Part shown: piece by piece, positions 36,491-49,390 of the stretch
How positions within the stretch are numbered: the stretch's first letter is position 1
Layout: each line of letters opens with the position of its first letter
Assembly: GCA_963971305.1 (NCBI GenBank)
Contig: OZ020311.1
Coordinates: forward strand, 7,812,001-7,876,000
Origin: Arcuatula senhousia
Lineage: Eukaryota > Mollusca > Bivalvia > Mytilida > Mytilidae
DNA length: 64,000 nucleotides
Direction: 5' to 3'
Translations under genes and position numbers: made by a program
Notes under the pieces: generated by a model
Databases searched by the model: none
Seen by the model: only the letters and a program-made list of their open reading frames with translations
What the model was told of the DNA's origin: nothing

Positions 36491-37099
36491 ACATTTGAGA
36501 ACAAAATTAATACAAAATTTCAAAAAGATTTGCTACTTATGACGCGCGATTCGTCTATTCGAGACTCACTAAGGGCGCTTTATCCAAAGATTAAAAATAC
36601 CAATCACTTAATATATGAATTTGAAGACGTTAGAACCATAAAACCACAAAACGCCAAACTTGAAACCAAATTATAAGTGAAATCAACTTATGTTTTGGGT
36701 AGGAAGAATCTTGAGAATTTGATATTTTTGAAATTTAAACGGATATTTTAAGTGTTGATGACGGGGCGGGATAGTCTCAGGGATCTTGCATGATTTTTGT
36801 AATAACATTTGCATTATGCTGTTTGATTTTTTTATTTATCTTTCTTTTCTATTCACTTTTCCTTTGTGTCGAAGGCATATATACTTTTGTTTTGTCAGTT
36901 TACAGTATTTTGACATAAGGGTTACTTTTGCAAGATGGATTGGTATAATGTAAGAGTGTGGGTAATATGATAATTGAAATAATAGATTTGTTTCATTTCG
37001 GTCCAGAGTAATGAATAGACTATAGAGTGAATTAGGAGGTTACTTTTCCCGAAATCAAAACTATAAATTATCCGTAAAAAATATATATTAATTATCTAA

Positions 37100-37315
37100 A
37101 CCGCCCAGATATGTTGATCTTCGTTGTAAATTGGTTTTCCTTTAAGGTATTTTGTTTTTACTGTTCAATGTTTTTTCATATTCCGGATATGGTGTTTGGC
37201 TTTTTCAATGTTTTGGGTAGAGCACCTCTTATGAGTCTTGAATAGAAAAAAACACTCGTCAGGCGTTGCAAAATTTTATGTCTGGAACTTTGTTTTTATT
37301 TGTATTTCACATAGA
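37100..37315 (+). repeat. Family A 3' tail, truncated copy
   Basis: GGTGTTTGGCTTTTTCAATG, GGTAGAGCACCTCTTATGAG, CTCGTCAGGCGTTGCAAAAT and TGTCTGGAACTTTG run in the same order as the 3' end of the unit at 17231-17588, with roughly one difference every ten bases. Confidence 0.75.
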
Positions 37316-38951
37316 TAAATGTTGCTAATTCATTGTTTTTAGATTTTTATCGTATAAGTCTGTCTTCAAAACAATATCTTACATCTTAATACAGTAAGTT
37401 CCCTATAATTTGCTTGAAGAAATTGAATTAAATGGTAGATTGTATAACAATTACATGATAGTCATTTTAACAATCCCAGTTTCCCAAATACAATATATAA
37501 TCTTAAAATACCTGGAAATAATAACGTGGAAAACTATGTGTAAAAATATAAATAGCCATACGATAACCCGATAACAATCTATTTAACATATAAGCCATTG
37601 AATGTTTCTTGCATATTTTGAAGAAATGTAAGTTGATATTTGTTTCGTTTTCTAAAAGATCACAATTCCACGTAAATTCTAGAAATGGTGTCAAAAATTA
37701 CCATTAGATTTAGAAAATTAAAAAAGATGAGACGCTATGAAACCGGATTTGAATAACTATTGAAAAAAATCAGGAAACTTGCAATTTCATTAAATGTTTC
37801 ATAATGTTTTATATGACTGTATTGTAAACTTTCCAACTTAATGTCTGTATACACACAATACAGTCGATTAGCATGTGCTTAATTGTGTTACTTTGCATGA
37901 AACGGCAATAATAATTATCATAATAACTATTCCTTTGTGTAACAAGTTGCATTTTCTATTTTTGAACGCATTGTTTAGAAATTTTGAGTTTAAACAGCTT
38001 TATGGTTTATTCTAAGTGTATACTGCATGCAAGTAAGTTCAAACGAATAAAAAAAATTATATTTAATAACTTTATTTTCTCTACAAATATACAGAGACAT
38101 ATATATCACAGAAATGCTTATAGAAATAAATTAATTTTCATATCATGTTCATATATAGATAAAACAGTTCCAAATCAAAGCACAAATGCACTGTTGAACA
38201 CCTTATCACCTTAATCATGGCAAGCATTTCAATTCTTCTAATAAGCCACATAAGTCTGAAAAAGATGAAATTAATGCATTGTTATATATGATTTCAAAAT
38301 TGTTCAGTTCAAAGGTATGCATTATCATATGATTTCTAAATTGTTGAGAATTAAGGATAATGTTTAATCTTAAATATTATTTTGGTTTTATTTTGGTAAT
38401 TTTGTCATTTTATGTTTTGTCAGTAAGTTATCAGTGTAATAGTTTGTTGATATTGCGCAAAAAATATTTTCTAAAACTCTATAAGAAAATACCAACAATA
38501 TTTATTTATTTATGTTGTTTTTTTTACTTTGGTTTTGTAAATTCTGACTAAAGCATCTTTGAGGAGTAGTAAAAGGATAGGTATTAAATCTTTTTGATTA
38601 TATTTTTTATGTCACTCTAGCTTTCTTAAGTTACATATTAATGTATAAATTAGCTTTTTACATTGATTTGTAATAGAGTAATTATTTTTAACCTAGAAGA
38701 TAATTTTTTTGAATTAATTATAACACTATTACATCTCAGCACACCGTTAAAATTAAACTATCATTTTAAAAATACGTACCATTAAGCTTGCAAGGTGAAA
38801 AGTGCAAGGTCAATAGTTCTTGTGCCCGCTCTGGACTGATCTGTATGTCCGTCTTTCCCTGAGTACATAAACTGTAAGACTAGATATTAACAAACTGTAG
38901 GGCAAATCATATCTTTCACAAGTCTGTACAATGATAAAAACAAACTAGAAC
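37316..38951. other. Downstream flank of engrailed, no other gene seen
   Basis: AT-rich. AATAAA signals on the minus strand occur at 38501-38510 (TTTATTTATT on the plus strand), about 440 bases past the engrailed stop, and could serve as its polyadenylation signal. Confidence 0.4.
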
Positions 38952-41276
38952 TTATTCATCCCCATCTCTGACTGTCACCGTTGAATGATTGTAAAGTCCT
39001 TGAGACATCAAGTGCATGGCCAGCAAGTTGTTCTCCCCGGTAGATTTCTTGATTTTAGCACGTTTGTTCTGGAACCAGATTTTTATCTGTCCGTCTGAGA
39101 GCTGTAGCTCCCGGGCCAAATTCTGTCGTCTCTCTTCTGTAAGGTATCTGTTGCTTTCGAATTCTTTTTTCAGTCGAGAAAGCTGTTCACTGGTAAATGC
39201 TGTTCTTGGTCTTTTTTCATCAACCTTTTTACATTTTTTAATTTTGCGTGATCTTGGACCTAAAAAAGAAATTAATGTTATAAAATGATAATGGGGAAAT
39301 CTTATAAATGAACGTACCTTATTTTAAAGTAATTTTTCGTTTTTAAATTATTTTAATGTTTCAAGTGTTTAAATTATCTATCTAAAAATACAATAGAGCT
39401 TCCCTTAAAAATTGAGACTTAAGAATTTCATGGCTGCATATCCTAGAAACTCAAATGAAAGTAAAAATGAAAAAAAACTTAAATTAAAAAAGGGTAGTTT
39501 TTGTGTCCTTTTCTTAACAAAACTTGACAATTGGATCTACAAAAATCTCAATGGGACTAAGATATTGAACCAAGTGACCATTTGTCGCCCGCGGTCCATA
39601 TTTTGTCATTGACACTGTGCAGGCAGTCATGGACTATTTGTATAGAGTGTAATTTAGTTGATGATTGAATTAATAGACTGGTGCAAGAGTCTTTAATGGC
39701 GTTAAAATTGACACAGTGGCTAGGGAGCTTTTGTGTAGTGTTAGGAGAAGGATGAGACGGGGATCCCTTGGGTCATTAGTTAAACCATTCTTCATTACAG
39801 GTTAAAATGTGGCAGGCCTTGTATCATGGTCATATAATTGTTCAATAGATTAAATGTTTAAGTCATGTATAAAATAAAGCTTAAATAAATATAGATGATA
39901 CAGATATTTTTGTTTGTAATAAATAAAGAGTTTTTTATTCAACAAATTGTAAAAAATAAAATTAAAGCTATTTACTAAGAAATAAATGTAAACAATCTAT
40001 TTGACTATAATTATTTTGTTTTATATTATATATTTATATTTATAGCTCATTATAAAGCTAAAACAAATCCTATTTAAATTTGATAACATATTTCAAATTG
40101 AAAATAGACATTTCCATTAAAAAAATATTTGCAATCATTCATTTTACCATTCAGTCTTATTTTTTTTTCAAAATTTTGGGGGCATTATCTTTACAATGAT
40201 TACAATTTAATGAGTACATTTATCAGAAAGTTATTCTCTGTTAGACTGACATATGATATACCACAAACTTGTCATTTTATATCTATTCCCCAGACGCCCG
40301 TTAAACCACCGCTTTAATATACTCGATATCTATTCAATCTTTAAAATGTAGTTTTTTTAGAACTTTAACATGTTTATGAAATCTATTAGAAGATCCCTTC
40401 AAAGTGATATAACCATATCACATTGAAATGAAAATTATAAAGTATCAAGTTTACATGAAAGATTAAGATATATCATTATTAAGGACTTCTCTTTTGTGGT
40501 TTACTTTTTTGCTATTTTGTTTTTCAAATAAAAAGGCACAAAACTATTCTATAGTTCTTTTTTCTTTTAAATTTGAGGCAAAAATTCCCCAACAAATTAT
40601 GCATATACATGAAACATTATAATAATTGCCTTAAATTCAAAATTGAAAGTGAAAAGGAATGAAAAGAAACAAAAATGAAATAGTACAAAAATAAATAGTT
40701 TGATCATGTTTTTTTAATGATTTCCTTCTTTGGAGGATTTTTTATTTTTAAGGCTAATACACATAAATTAAAAACTCAATAAAACCTTAAACAAAAGATT
40801 CTTGGGATCACATATTTTTATAAATTCAGAAATTTGAGATGTTATTACTAATAAAAATAGTTTCTTAATATATTTTGCAATAAAAGTTATCTTTTACCTG
40901 AAGATGGTCTGTCTGAATACCGGGTGCAATATACCCAAGCAGGAAACAACATCGGCCTGGCTTCGGATCCTGGAGAAACAGCCGGACTACCGGGTGATGA
41001 ACTCGATTTGAAGGATTTCTCGGAACTCGTCGGGCTTCTGACCATTGTGTTTCTGGCAATTTCAGCAAATGCCGATTTTCTCTCACTCTCCTTTGGTTTG
41101 ACACCAAACGATGGTCTTAGTATAGCATCTATTGAAAAGTTCGTAAAAGTAAGTCCTTGGTTTTCGTTTATCGAACCTCTTGAACTATCATCAGAAGTAT
41201 CCATGATATCGACTTGTTCGTCCTCGCCTTCGCTTACGATTTCAGTCTTAACTTTCACCTCGACCACTTTATCCAT
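38952..41276 (-). CDS. en: Engrailed homeodomain transcription factor
   Basis: Two exons: 41276-40898 and 39259-38952, intron 40897-39260 (donor TCAG|GTAAAAG, acceptor TTTTTTAG|GT), 228 codons. Residues 47-58 [12 protein letters not shown] form the eh1 repressor motif that recruits Groucho. Residues 111-127, [17 protein letters not shown], form EH2, the PBX/Exd contact; usual WPAW reads FPAW here. The homeodomain spans about 141-200 and ends [15 protein letters not shown], with Gln50 and Asn51 at residues 190 and 191. EH5 follows (GLYNHST). The intron splits Gly127, between EH2 and the homeodomain, a place known for engrailed introns. ATG at 41274-41276 has a good context (AAAATGG) and an in-frame stop just upstream. 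It is shorter than fly or vertebrate proteins, which carry long N-terminal extensions. Nuclear repressor of segmental, neural and, in molluscs, shell-field patterning. Confidence 0.97.
39260..40897 (-). other. Engrailed intron
   Basis: A 1638-base AT-rich intron with GT-AG ends. I recognise no mobile-element family in it, unlike intron 1 of the secreted-protein gene. It could contain regulatory sites, but no specific one can be claimed from reading alone. Confidence 0.9.
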
Positions 41277-41422
41277 TTTCTGCTGCGACAATTATGATTC
41301 CAAAACAAATTTAAACATTAAAAGTCAACAAGTTAATAGATGCAGATTTCTAATGTTGTTCCTCTTATTTCTTCATCTCTACAGTAGGCGGAGTTATAAC
41401 TGTGAAATTTAAAGTCGATCAA

Positions 41423-41458
41423 CCAATGATTTTGTTTTGACGTGCTAAAGGGGCGGGG
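41423..41458 (-). promoter_or_regulatory. Candidate engrailed proximal promoter
   Basis: About 150-180 bases upstream of the engrailed ATG lie a CCAAT box (41423-41427), a TGACGT half-site (41439-41444) and a GC box GGGGCGGGG (41450-41458). Such a cluster is rare in this AT-rich window. No TATA box is obvious. The transcription start is not determined. Confidence 0.4.
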
Positions 41459-41469
41459 TTATGGATTGT

Positions 41470-44400
41470 TCATTTTACCGATGGTAATCGCGATGATGGA
41501 TGATATTAACAATAATGTGTGAAAATAAACTAATGTCAAATTAATCAGACAATTTTTCAATAATCATAATCATTATTGTTCAAATTATTGGCATTCTGGC
41601 AATATACTGGCACTAGATCGAATAATAATATTTGATACCTATAGATTCTGGTTCAAGAAATGGCATAAATCATTTTAACTTCATTTATTTTTGTCTTGAA
41701 TTTATTCAATTCTATATTAGAAAAATTAATTTGGTATAAAGATAATTGCAGTGATTTTGCTTTTTTAGAGTCGGGGTCATGAAATGATCTTTGGAAACTA
41801 ATTATTTTATAAATTAATTTTCCATGCTCCGTTATCTAAACTTAGGAAAATGAAGTCATTAGTACAAAAATAATAAGTTATAAATAATGCTAATTTTGTT
41901 CTTTTCAATATGATTTTTTTCAGTCATAAAATTTACTCCTTTAATCAAAACACAGATCCAAAATATAAAAAAAAGATAAACAAGTACTAACAAATTTATG
42001 CTGATGGGAATATCAGGGGGAAAGTTTTTAACTAATAAAACTCAATTTACTTCATCTTTGCTGATTGAACAATCAAAGCTTCCAATATCTTATAAAGCTT
42101 TATATCAACTTCATTTTGTAAACTAGTTTGCCTCAAAAACAAAAGCTGTGAGGTTCAAAAAATAAATAAAATGTGCGAAAAAGTGGAAGCTTTGTCTTAA
42201 TTTTAGAATATTCGTTTATTTAATAAACTAAGCAGTGATATTTTCAAATAAGTATATTATAATAGAGACCATGTATCATAACTTTGGTTGAACAAACCAC
42301 TACTTCAACAAAAGAAGATTTCAAATTCAGAAGCGCTGACTTCATTAACTTTAATGAGCTAAGCACTAATTACAATTCATTCTTGTAGAAGTTTCCCATG
42401 AAGATAACAATAAAATAAAAACAAGATAAATACAAATTTACACAAGAAATTGCCAGAGTCTTAATGTTTAAATTAAACTTAACATAATCCTGGGGGTTAG
42501 ATTTTACAAGGTGTAATGATTAGCCACTTCGATAAGGTGTTGCTTAACGTTCCACCAGCCGTCATAACGGTAATAAAATCTCTCAATGACTGATTTATTG
42601 TGGGGAAGTTAGTTTGTTGACACCTCTGTCCTGTGCAATAATGTGAACCAAATTTGCAATTTGTCCAAAATTTGTTAATTTTTTCTTGAGGGTAAATTAC
42701 TTGTTCAAAATTTGGAAATATTTTACAATTTTGGTTCAAACATGTTAAATTGTCCGCATGTTTAAAAACATTTGGATTTTTTTACTTTTTTAGAATTCGA
42801 AACGTACAAAAAAATATGCAGTATAAGAATAAGCAAAAACAAATGGGGTATTAAAAGTATTTTAAAACAGCAATATTTTTCATGACGCCATTAAGTCGCA
42901 TATACACTTCACACCAAATAAAAAATTTCGAAACTCATGATATTTTCTCTTTACATGGAATAATATTAAGCAATTGGAATCTTTTCACATTCATCTCTAC
43001 AAAATTAGTACTTTCTCTTAATCAAGAACTGTCAGTAAACATGTTTGAAATCAGGTATCGCTCTTTATCGGTAAATTACAAGGAACCGGGATCAAAGACT
43101 CACAGCCGGTCGCCGTGTTCTATCACATTTCGACAAATTCTCATTTATTAATGAGCATGTCATGCTACACATTAATCACAGCTATTAGAATTTCTTTTCG
43201 GTTTATACAACTTCCGTAGATTTACATGTAAATATACATATTATAAGACAAAAAAAGGTTCTAAAAAAACGTAAACCTTTTGAATTGTTTAAATCCGTCT
43301 AAATCCATTAAAAATATTGGATCAAGAGTATACTTGTCTTTTATTATTATCATTATTGTTACATGTATTATTATTGTGGGACATCTTATTCTTATGTATC
43401 GTTACAAAATAAATTTATCTATCACAAAGAACCAGAGACAAAGAACTATTTGAAGGAAACTTTTATTATATCCATTTTATAATGCTATAAAATCAAGATT
43501 GGAACTAAAGAAATATTAAATTTTACTACACTAAGTAACTTAACAAAATACAAAACTACTATCAATGATTAAAACAATTAGCTCTTTTAGAGTATCTTCT
43601 GATAATTAGTTTTTAATTTCTCAGATATCGTAAACCGTAGAAAAATAAGGAACACTATCATATAGCACCTTTGGCAATAAGAAATATACAGATTTGTACA
43701 ATGATAATTGTTTTAATTAGTTTGTAATACTATAACGTTTTACATACACTTGTACAAACATTGCGCAATGTTTATATCTATTGTCAAATACAGTTCGTTG
43801 AAATAGATTGAGCATTGAATGTCATACTCAAAAATGTTACTTCCCATACAAAACAATATCTCTATCAAAGTTTCTTTCAATAATCTGTCAATTAAAGATT
43901 AAGATGTAAAATTACTCATCAAAGCGCAAAAAAAAATAAAATAAAAAATTAAATATCCAATATTTTAATAGATCATCTTAATAATTATATAAATGTATGT
44001 CTGGTTTCTCAGGAGACAAAGATGTATTATTTTACTTACCTTCTTGATGCTTTGTCCTTTGTCCTTACCTTCAACAGAGTTCTAGCCCTGCCAGTCTATC
44101 TTTGGATCCGTTCTTTAGATCGGTAAGGTTAACTTGTAATTTGTCTCTTTTCCCTTTTTTTGTGTCTTTCATTCTTTTCTTCACTGTTCCTCTTCAGTTT
44201 ATCTTTGTTTTCTCGAAGTCTAAATTACTTGAGTAATACTTAGAAACTCTTTTAAGCCGAATAAATACATTTATTATGTAAAATACTATACTTTTTCACA
44301 CCAAAAATTATCTTAAAATAAGATATAACTATAGTTTCTGATTTATTATACACACTCCGTAATAAATTAAACATTTCATGATCAAGATAAAATATAAAAT

Positions 44401-44739
44401 GTTATACTTTTACGGAAATGCATATCATTGTGAAATGTGGATCTTTTAAAAAAAAAGGATTGCATCAGATGCTGTTTTTTATACCAAAATATATCCAGGT
44501 GTTGCTTAACTCTCGGTGAATGCTATCAAACAAACAATAAAAAATCTAGATGAAAATCACAACAGTTATATATACTTTATCAAATTATTGTCTTTTCAAA
44601 AGCAATACCAACTTAAAATACTTCGTTTTGTCAAAGAAAACATTATATATGTATACAAGATAAAAGACAATTTCACTTGGGCATAGGGTTATAGCATTCA
44701 GACATACAAGATTAGTGCATAGAATAATTCGGGTTTTTT
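41470..44739. other. Upstream flank of engrailed, repeat-poor
   Basis: No recognised repeat family and no supported exon across about 3.2 kb. On the minus strand 44219-44040 is bounded by AG and a strong AAG|GTAAGT donor with one frame open for 29 codons before TAA; I treat it as unproven. This is where upstream control elements of engrailed would be expected. Confidence 0.45.
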
Positions 44740-45250
44740 TTATTCCCCGAGGTAAGCCCGCTCCGGCTCAAACAATTTTGTGTTGGAGAACACATCAAAG
44801 CTCTAAATTATATATCCGTTTAAATTTCAAAATTGTCTAAAACCTAAGGTTCTTCCTACCCAGACATAGGTTGACCGTCTTAGTTATAATTTGGTTCCCC
44901 ATTTCGGTATTTTTTGGTTTCATTGTTCTATGCTCTTTATAATGATATAGGTTTCGGCTTTTTCAATATTTTTTGGTAGAGCGCCTCTGATGAGTCTTGA
45001 ATTACAAATACCAAATACGGGTTGAAACGGTTAATTTGGATATGCTATATATCGATAATTCAAGGAGTAACCTCTCATCAGTAGCATTTAAACCAAAAAA
45101 TTGGAAGGTCAAATTCCCAAACAGTTGAAAACGAAAAGTACTCAAATCCAAAACGTTCGAACACGGAAGCCAAATCCATCACCGAGGAAAGACGGCACGC
45201 TTGTCAGGCGTAGCAAAATTTAATGTCTGGAACTTTGTTGTCATTTTAAT
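44740..45250 (+). repeat. Family A 3' tail, interrupted by an inserted element
   Basis: Begins TTCCCCGAGGTAAGCCCGCT, continues through CCTAAGGTTCTTCCTACC and GAGCGCCTCTGATGAGTCTT, breaks at 45003, resumes near 45190 with AGACGGCACGCTTGTCAGGC and ends TGTCTGGAACTTTGTTGTCA. Compared with 17272-17588 the order is the same and a 187-base insertion sits between GTCTTGAAT and AGACG. Confidence 0.85.
45003..45189 (+). mobile_element. Family E short element inserted into a family A tail
   Basis: The inserted 187 bases start ACAAATACCAAATACGGGTT and end CATCACCGAGGAA. They match 46485-46685 and, inverted, 28900-29045. Comparison with the uninterrupted family A unit defines both ends to within a few bases. 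No coding capacity, so non-autonomous. Confidence 0.8.
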
Positions 45251-46484
45251 TTCGAAATTTATAAAATAAAATGCATTTGTATTTCCATTCCGTGACCAAA
45301 ATAATAACAGTAATGTAACCAATCAACATTACATAAAATGACATCTAGCCAAAGCTAACATATATATTATTACGAAACTATGAAAATGAAAATTGATATG
45401 CCATTTGTACATACAAGTAACAATGAATTTTTGGAAGCTAAAAAATATGTCAGGAATTGATTTCAGTTATAAATTGTGCTGTAACTGTATTTTGCTGGTA
45501 TGATCATTACAAATAAACAATACTACACAAATACTATATTTAGCAATTAAAAGAAACAAATGCCCAATATCAAACAAAAAATGCAAACAATCTAATGATC
45601 AAAATCTTCATATTTAAGGAAAATGATACGACAAAAAGTTAACACGTTCATTTAGTATACATATATGATATAGATATAGAAATAATCATAATATTTGCAT
45701 AAGAAATTTCTAATATATATCCTGTTCACTTGCAGTCTTTGGAATATAGGATATGTAAAAGAAGCTGACTTTTAAAACACAACTAACGATTCAAGTATAC
45801 GGCAAATGAAAAAGATCATATTTACATTGAAGGTTAAGCTTTATAGACTCAATTAAAAAATCATAATTTTAGGTGGCACATAGTGTACAAAACTTCTAGG
45901 TAAGCATCTTTGCAATATTATCGTGAATGCATTTATCAAACTAAATAACCATACAAAATTAATGTAAACAAACATATTGGTATAGAGATACAAATTAAAC
46001 ATTTATTAAACATATACAAATTTGAATGTATGAAAAATCACTTTTAGTATATAAAAATCTAATGTACTAAATTATATATTATTCTTATCATGATTTATTG
46101 CTTTCAAAGATTTAAAAATTAATTTTGGTAGCATTTTGTATAATATAAAAATCATTATGCTCATAAAAATGATTATATTTATTATTTCTTTATATATATT
46201 CATGACATATGAAATATTAGGGATGATGAAATCAAAATCCAAATTTTATTTCTTTTGTCAATTTAATGTTTTGGAATTTTGATATGGCCATTTCCACACT
46301 TGCAGGTGTTTATATTGGGGCAGGGTAAAATTGAAAATTTGGAAAACATTTTCCCGAACTTTGAATATTGGAAAGCAAATAGCGATGAAATAGGTTAAAT
46401 GATGTTTCATTAAAAGAACATTTCTGTTGTTCACAATATAAGTGTGTTAGTCTTGGTGTTAGACACATATGAAAATGTCAAAAT
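45251..46484. other. No gene recognised
   Basis: AT-rich and stop-dense in all frames; nothing to annotate. Confidence 0.45.
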
Positions 46485-46685
46485 TACAAATACCAAAGCG
46501 CGGGTATAAACGGTTAATTTGGATATGCTATATATCGATATTCAAGGAGTAACCTCTCATCAGTAGCATTTAAATCAAAACATTGGAAGGTCAAATTCTA
46601 AAACTGTTGAAAACGAAAATTACTCTAAACCAAAATGTTCGAACAAGGAAGCCAAACCCAGCACCTAGGATATCGACCATGATAA
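46485..46685 (+). mobile_element. Family E short element, second full copy
   Basis: ACAAATACCAAAGCGCGGGT, ATGCTATATATCGATATTCA, GGAGTAACCTCTCATCAGTA, GAAGCCAAACCCAGCACC and AGGATATCGACCAT match the copy at 45003-45189 almost throughout and extend slightly farther at the right. Confidence 0.8.
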
Positions 46686-47709
46686 ACAAAGATGAATTTG
46701 CAAATCTTAACTACCAGAGCAAAAAGAATAATGGAGATGCACTGCGACTTTAGCAAATCAGTACCTTAGGAATTTTCGCCACACACTTATAATGATGATA
46801 GAAATGTGGAAATAGAAAAATAGTTATTCTAATACCAAATTTGATATAAACATCATTACATGAAATTTTTGTATACAAAACCACAATGAATTATTTTGAA
46901 ATGACTTGTGTTGCTTACTCATACTTTATCGAATAGGAATAAAACGGTCAATAATTTTTCGAGGTTAAAATGTAAAATTGTCGTCACCTCTTTGCCTTGG
47001 AGGGACCAGATTAATATAGATATCAGTAATATTGTTTCCTGTGCTAAAGTTCCGACTTGATGACGAATTGTTTTAAGTTTTATCTGATAAAAGTTTAATT
47101 ATATATTTATTACTTAATATGTATTTATTCATCACAATATCATTATTATATTTGTAAATTGTTAATTGAATTTTATATACATAGCAGATGTTCAATATCT
47201 AATTGTAAAAATGAAGTCTAATTGTCCAGCAAAATGAATAAAATTGTCTAGAAATAATTTCTGTATTTCTATTTTTTATGATGGGCCTTGAAATAATAAT
47301 TTTTTCATTTGTTTATCTTTTATCATATCTTGTGCATTATATGATCAATTTAACAATCTTCACTTCTGTGAATCTTATTGTAAAATGAAATCAAATTCTT
47401 GTTTGGCTATATTTCCAAAGTAAACTTAAACTCAGTTTTCACTAAATGGATATAGTATGAATGATAAAACTTACATTGATCACCAAAGCTGTTTCTTTAC
47501 CTGTAAATTTTCTCTTTTTATTTCTCTGGTAAGAAACTGCAAAAAATGTGTAATAAGATAAGTCATCAATTATTAAAAAAAAAATTTCGATTCAACCTGT
47601 ATTTTTTTACTTTGTTTATATGTTTCTGACAATTTTGACCTGTTCATCAGCGACCATGGACCATGTAAATGTTTTTAGTTTTTTTTCTTTTTTTCATTTA
47701 AGTCTTTTT
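46686..47709. other. No gene recognised
   Basis: AT-rich. A 36-base minus-strand segment (47536-47501) has TTTTTTGCAG before it and CAG|GTAAAG after it and could be a micro-exon, but nothing links it to a gene. Confidence 0.4.
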
Positions 47710-49267
47710 AGCTCACCTGGACCGAAGGTCCATGTGAGCTTTTACCATCACTTGGCGTCCGTCGTCGTCGTCTGTCGTCGTCTGTAAACAATTTTTCAAA
47801 CATTAACTTGTCCGACACCATAAGTCTAATTGCAAACAAACTTAATACAGTTGTTTAATGGCATTATGTGTACAAAATTATCGTTCGGATTTTTGATTCG
47901 TAAAAAACATGGCCGCCATGGCTAAAAATAGAACATAGGGGTCTAGTTACAGTTTTTTTGCAAATAACTCAAAAATGGTAACAGATATCAAAATTTTGGC
48001 ATATGATAAAAGTGATCAACACCTCAAGATCTACCTGCCCTGAAATTTTCAAGAAGATCCAACAACCGATGTAGGAGTTATTGCCCTTTTTCTGGATTTT
48101 TTCAAAATTTTGCACTTATTTTGCCCTATATCTTGAAAACTATACAAGATATTTTAAAAATTCAAATTGCATATGATTAAGCACATCACAATATACATTT
48201 CACGTAATTAGGTCAAAGCTGTAGAACCATTTTTGTAGGAGTAATGGCCCTTAAAGCATCAAATTTTACCATTTTTCATTACTTTTCCCCTGAATTTCAA
48301 AAAATTAACTTGTCTGACACTATACATCCAACTTCAACCAAACTTGGCACAGTTGTTGAATAGCATAAATGCTACAAATCTATCGTTCGGATTTTGATTC
48401 ATTAAAAAATATGGCCGCCATGGCTAAAAATAGAACATAGGGGTAAATTGCAGTTTTTTGCTAATTACTCAAAAATAGTTAAACATATCAAAATTCTAAT
48501 GGAGACAAAAGTGATCAGCATCTCGAGATCTACCTGTTCTGAAAATTTCAAGAAGATCCAACACTCGATGTAGGAGTAATTGCCCTTTTTCTGGATTTTT
48601 TTCAAAATTTTGCACTTTTTTTGCCCTATATCTAGAAAACTATACAAGATATTTTAAAAATTTAAGTCTGCATATGATTAAGCAAATCAAGATCTACATT
48701 TCATGTATTTAGGTCAAAGCTGTAGGACCATTTCTTTCAGGAGTTATTATCCTTAAAACAACAAAATTTACATTATTTCATTACTTTTCAAAGATTAACT
48801 TGTTTGACACTGTAAAACCAACTGCATCTTAACCTGGCACACTTGTTTAATAGCTTATATGCTACAACTCTATCGTTCAGATTTTTTATTAGTAAAAAAA
48901 CATGGCCACCATGGCTAAAAATAGAACATATGGGTTAATTGCATTTTTTTGTTAATAATTCAAAAATGGTTTCAGATATCAAAATTGTGCAAGAATAAAA
49001 AATGATCAGCATATTAAGACCTACCTGTCCTGAAATTTCCAAAAGATCTGACTGCTGGTGTGGGAGTTATTGTTATTTTTCCTAATTTTTGCAAAATTTA
49101 CTCTTAAGACCAATATCTTCAAAACTAATCAAGATATTTCAGAAATTTAAATCGCATATGGTTAAGCACAATAATATCTACAAATATTACATATGGTGTG
49201 TTAAGTCCTAATTTTGATTGGCTCATCTAGACAATGTCCCCAAAAATATTCTCTGTATATATTCTAT

Positions 49268-49390
49268 TTTTAAAGCATATTTAAGGCATGTAACTATTTA
49301 TAAAGCATATTTAAGGCATGTTACTATTTATAAAGCATATTTAAGGCATGTTACTATTTATAAAGCATAAATAAGGCTTGTTTCTAAAAA
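49268..49390. repeat. 30-bp minisatellite, four copies
   Basis: TAAAGCATATTTAAGGCATG recurs at 49271, 49301, 49331 and, with changes, 49361; exact 30-base period with TTACTATTTA spacers. Confidence 0.95.

Noticed and set aside
39016..39288. A 90-codon plus-strand frame
   Set aside because: Antisense shadow of the engrailed homeodomain exon.
41277..41291. Extended engrailed start five codons upstream (SQQK before MDK)
   Set aside because: The upstream codon is TTG directly after an in-frame TAA; ATG at 41276 has the better context.
40924..41412. A 162-codon plus-strand frame
   Set aside because: Antisense shadow of engrailed exon 1.
42497..42739. 80-codon minus-strand frame with several cysteines
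   Set aside because: No ATG at its start, no splice context and no motif; insufficient support.
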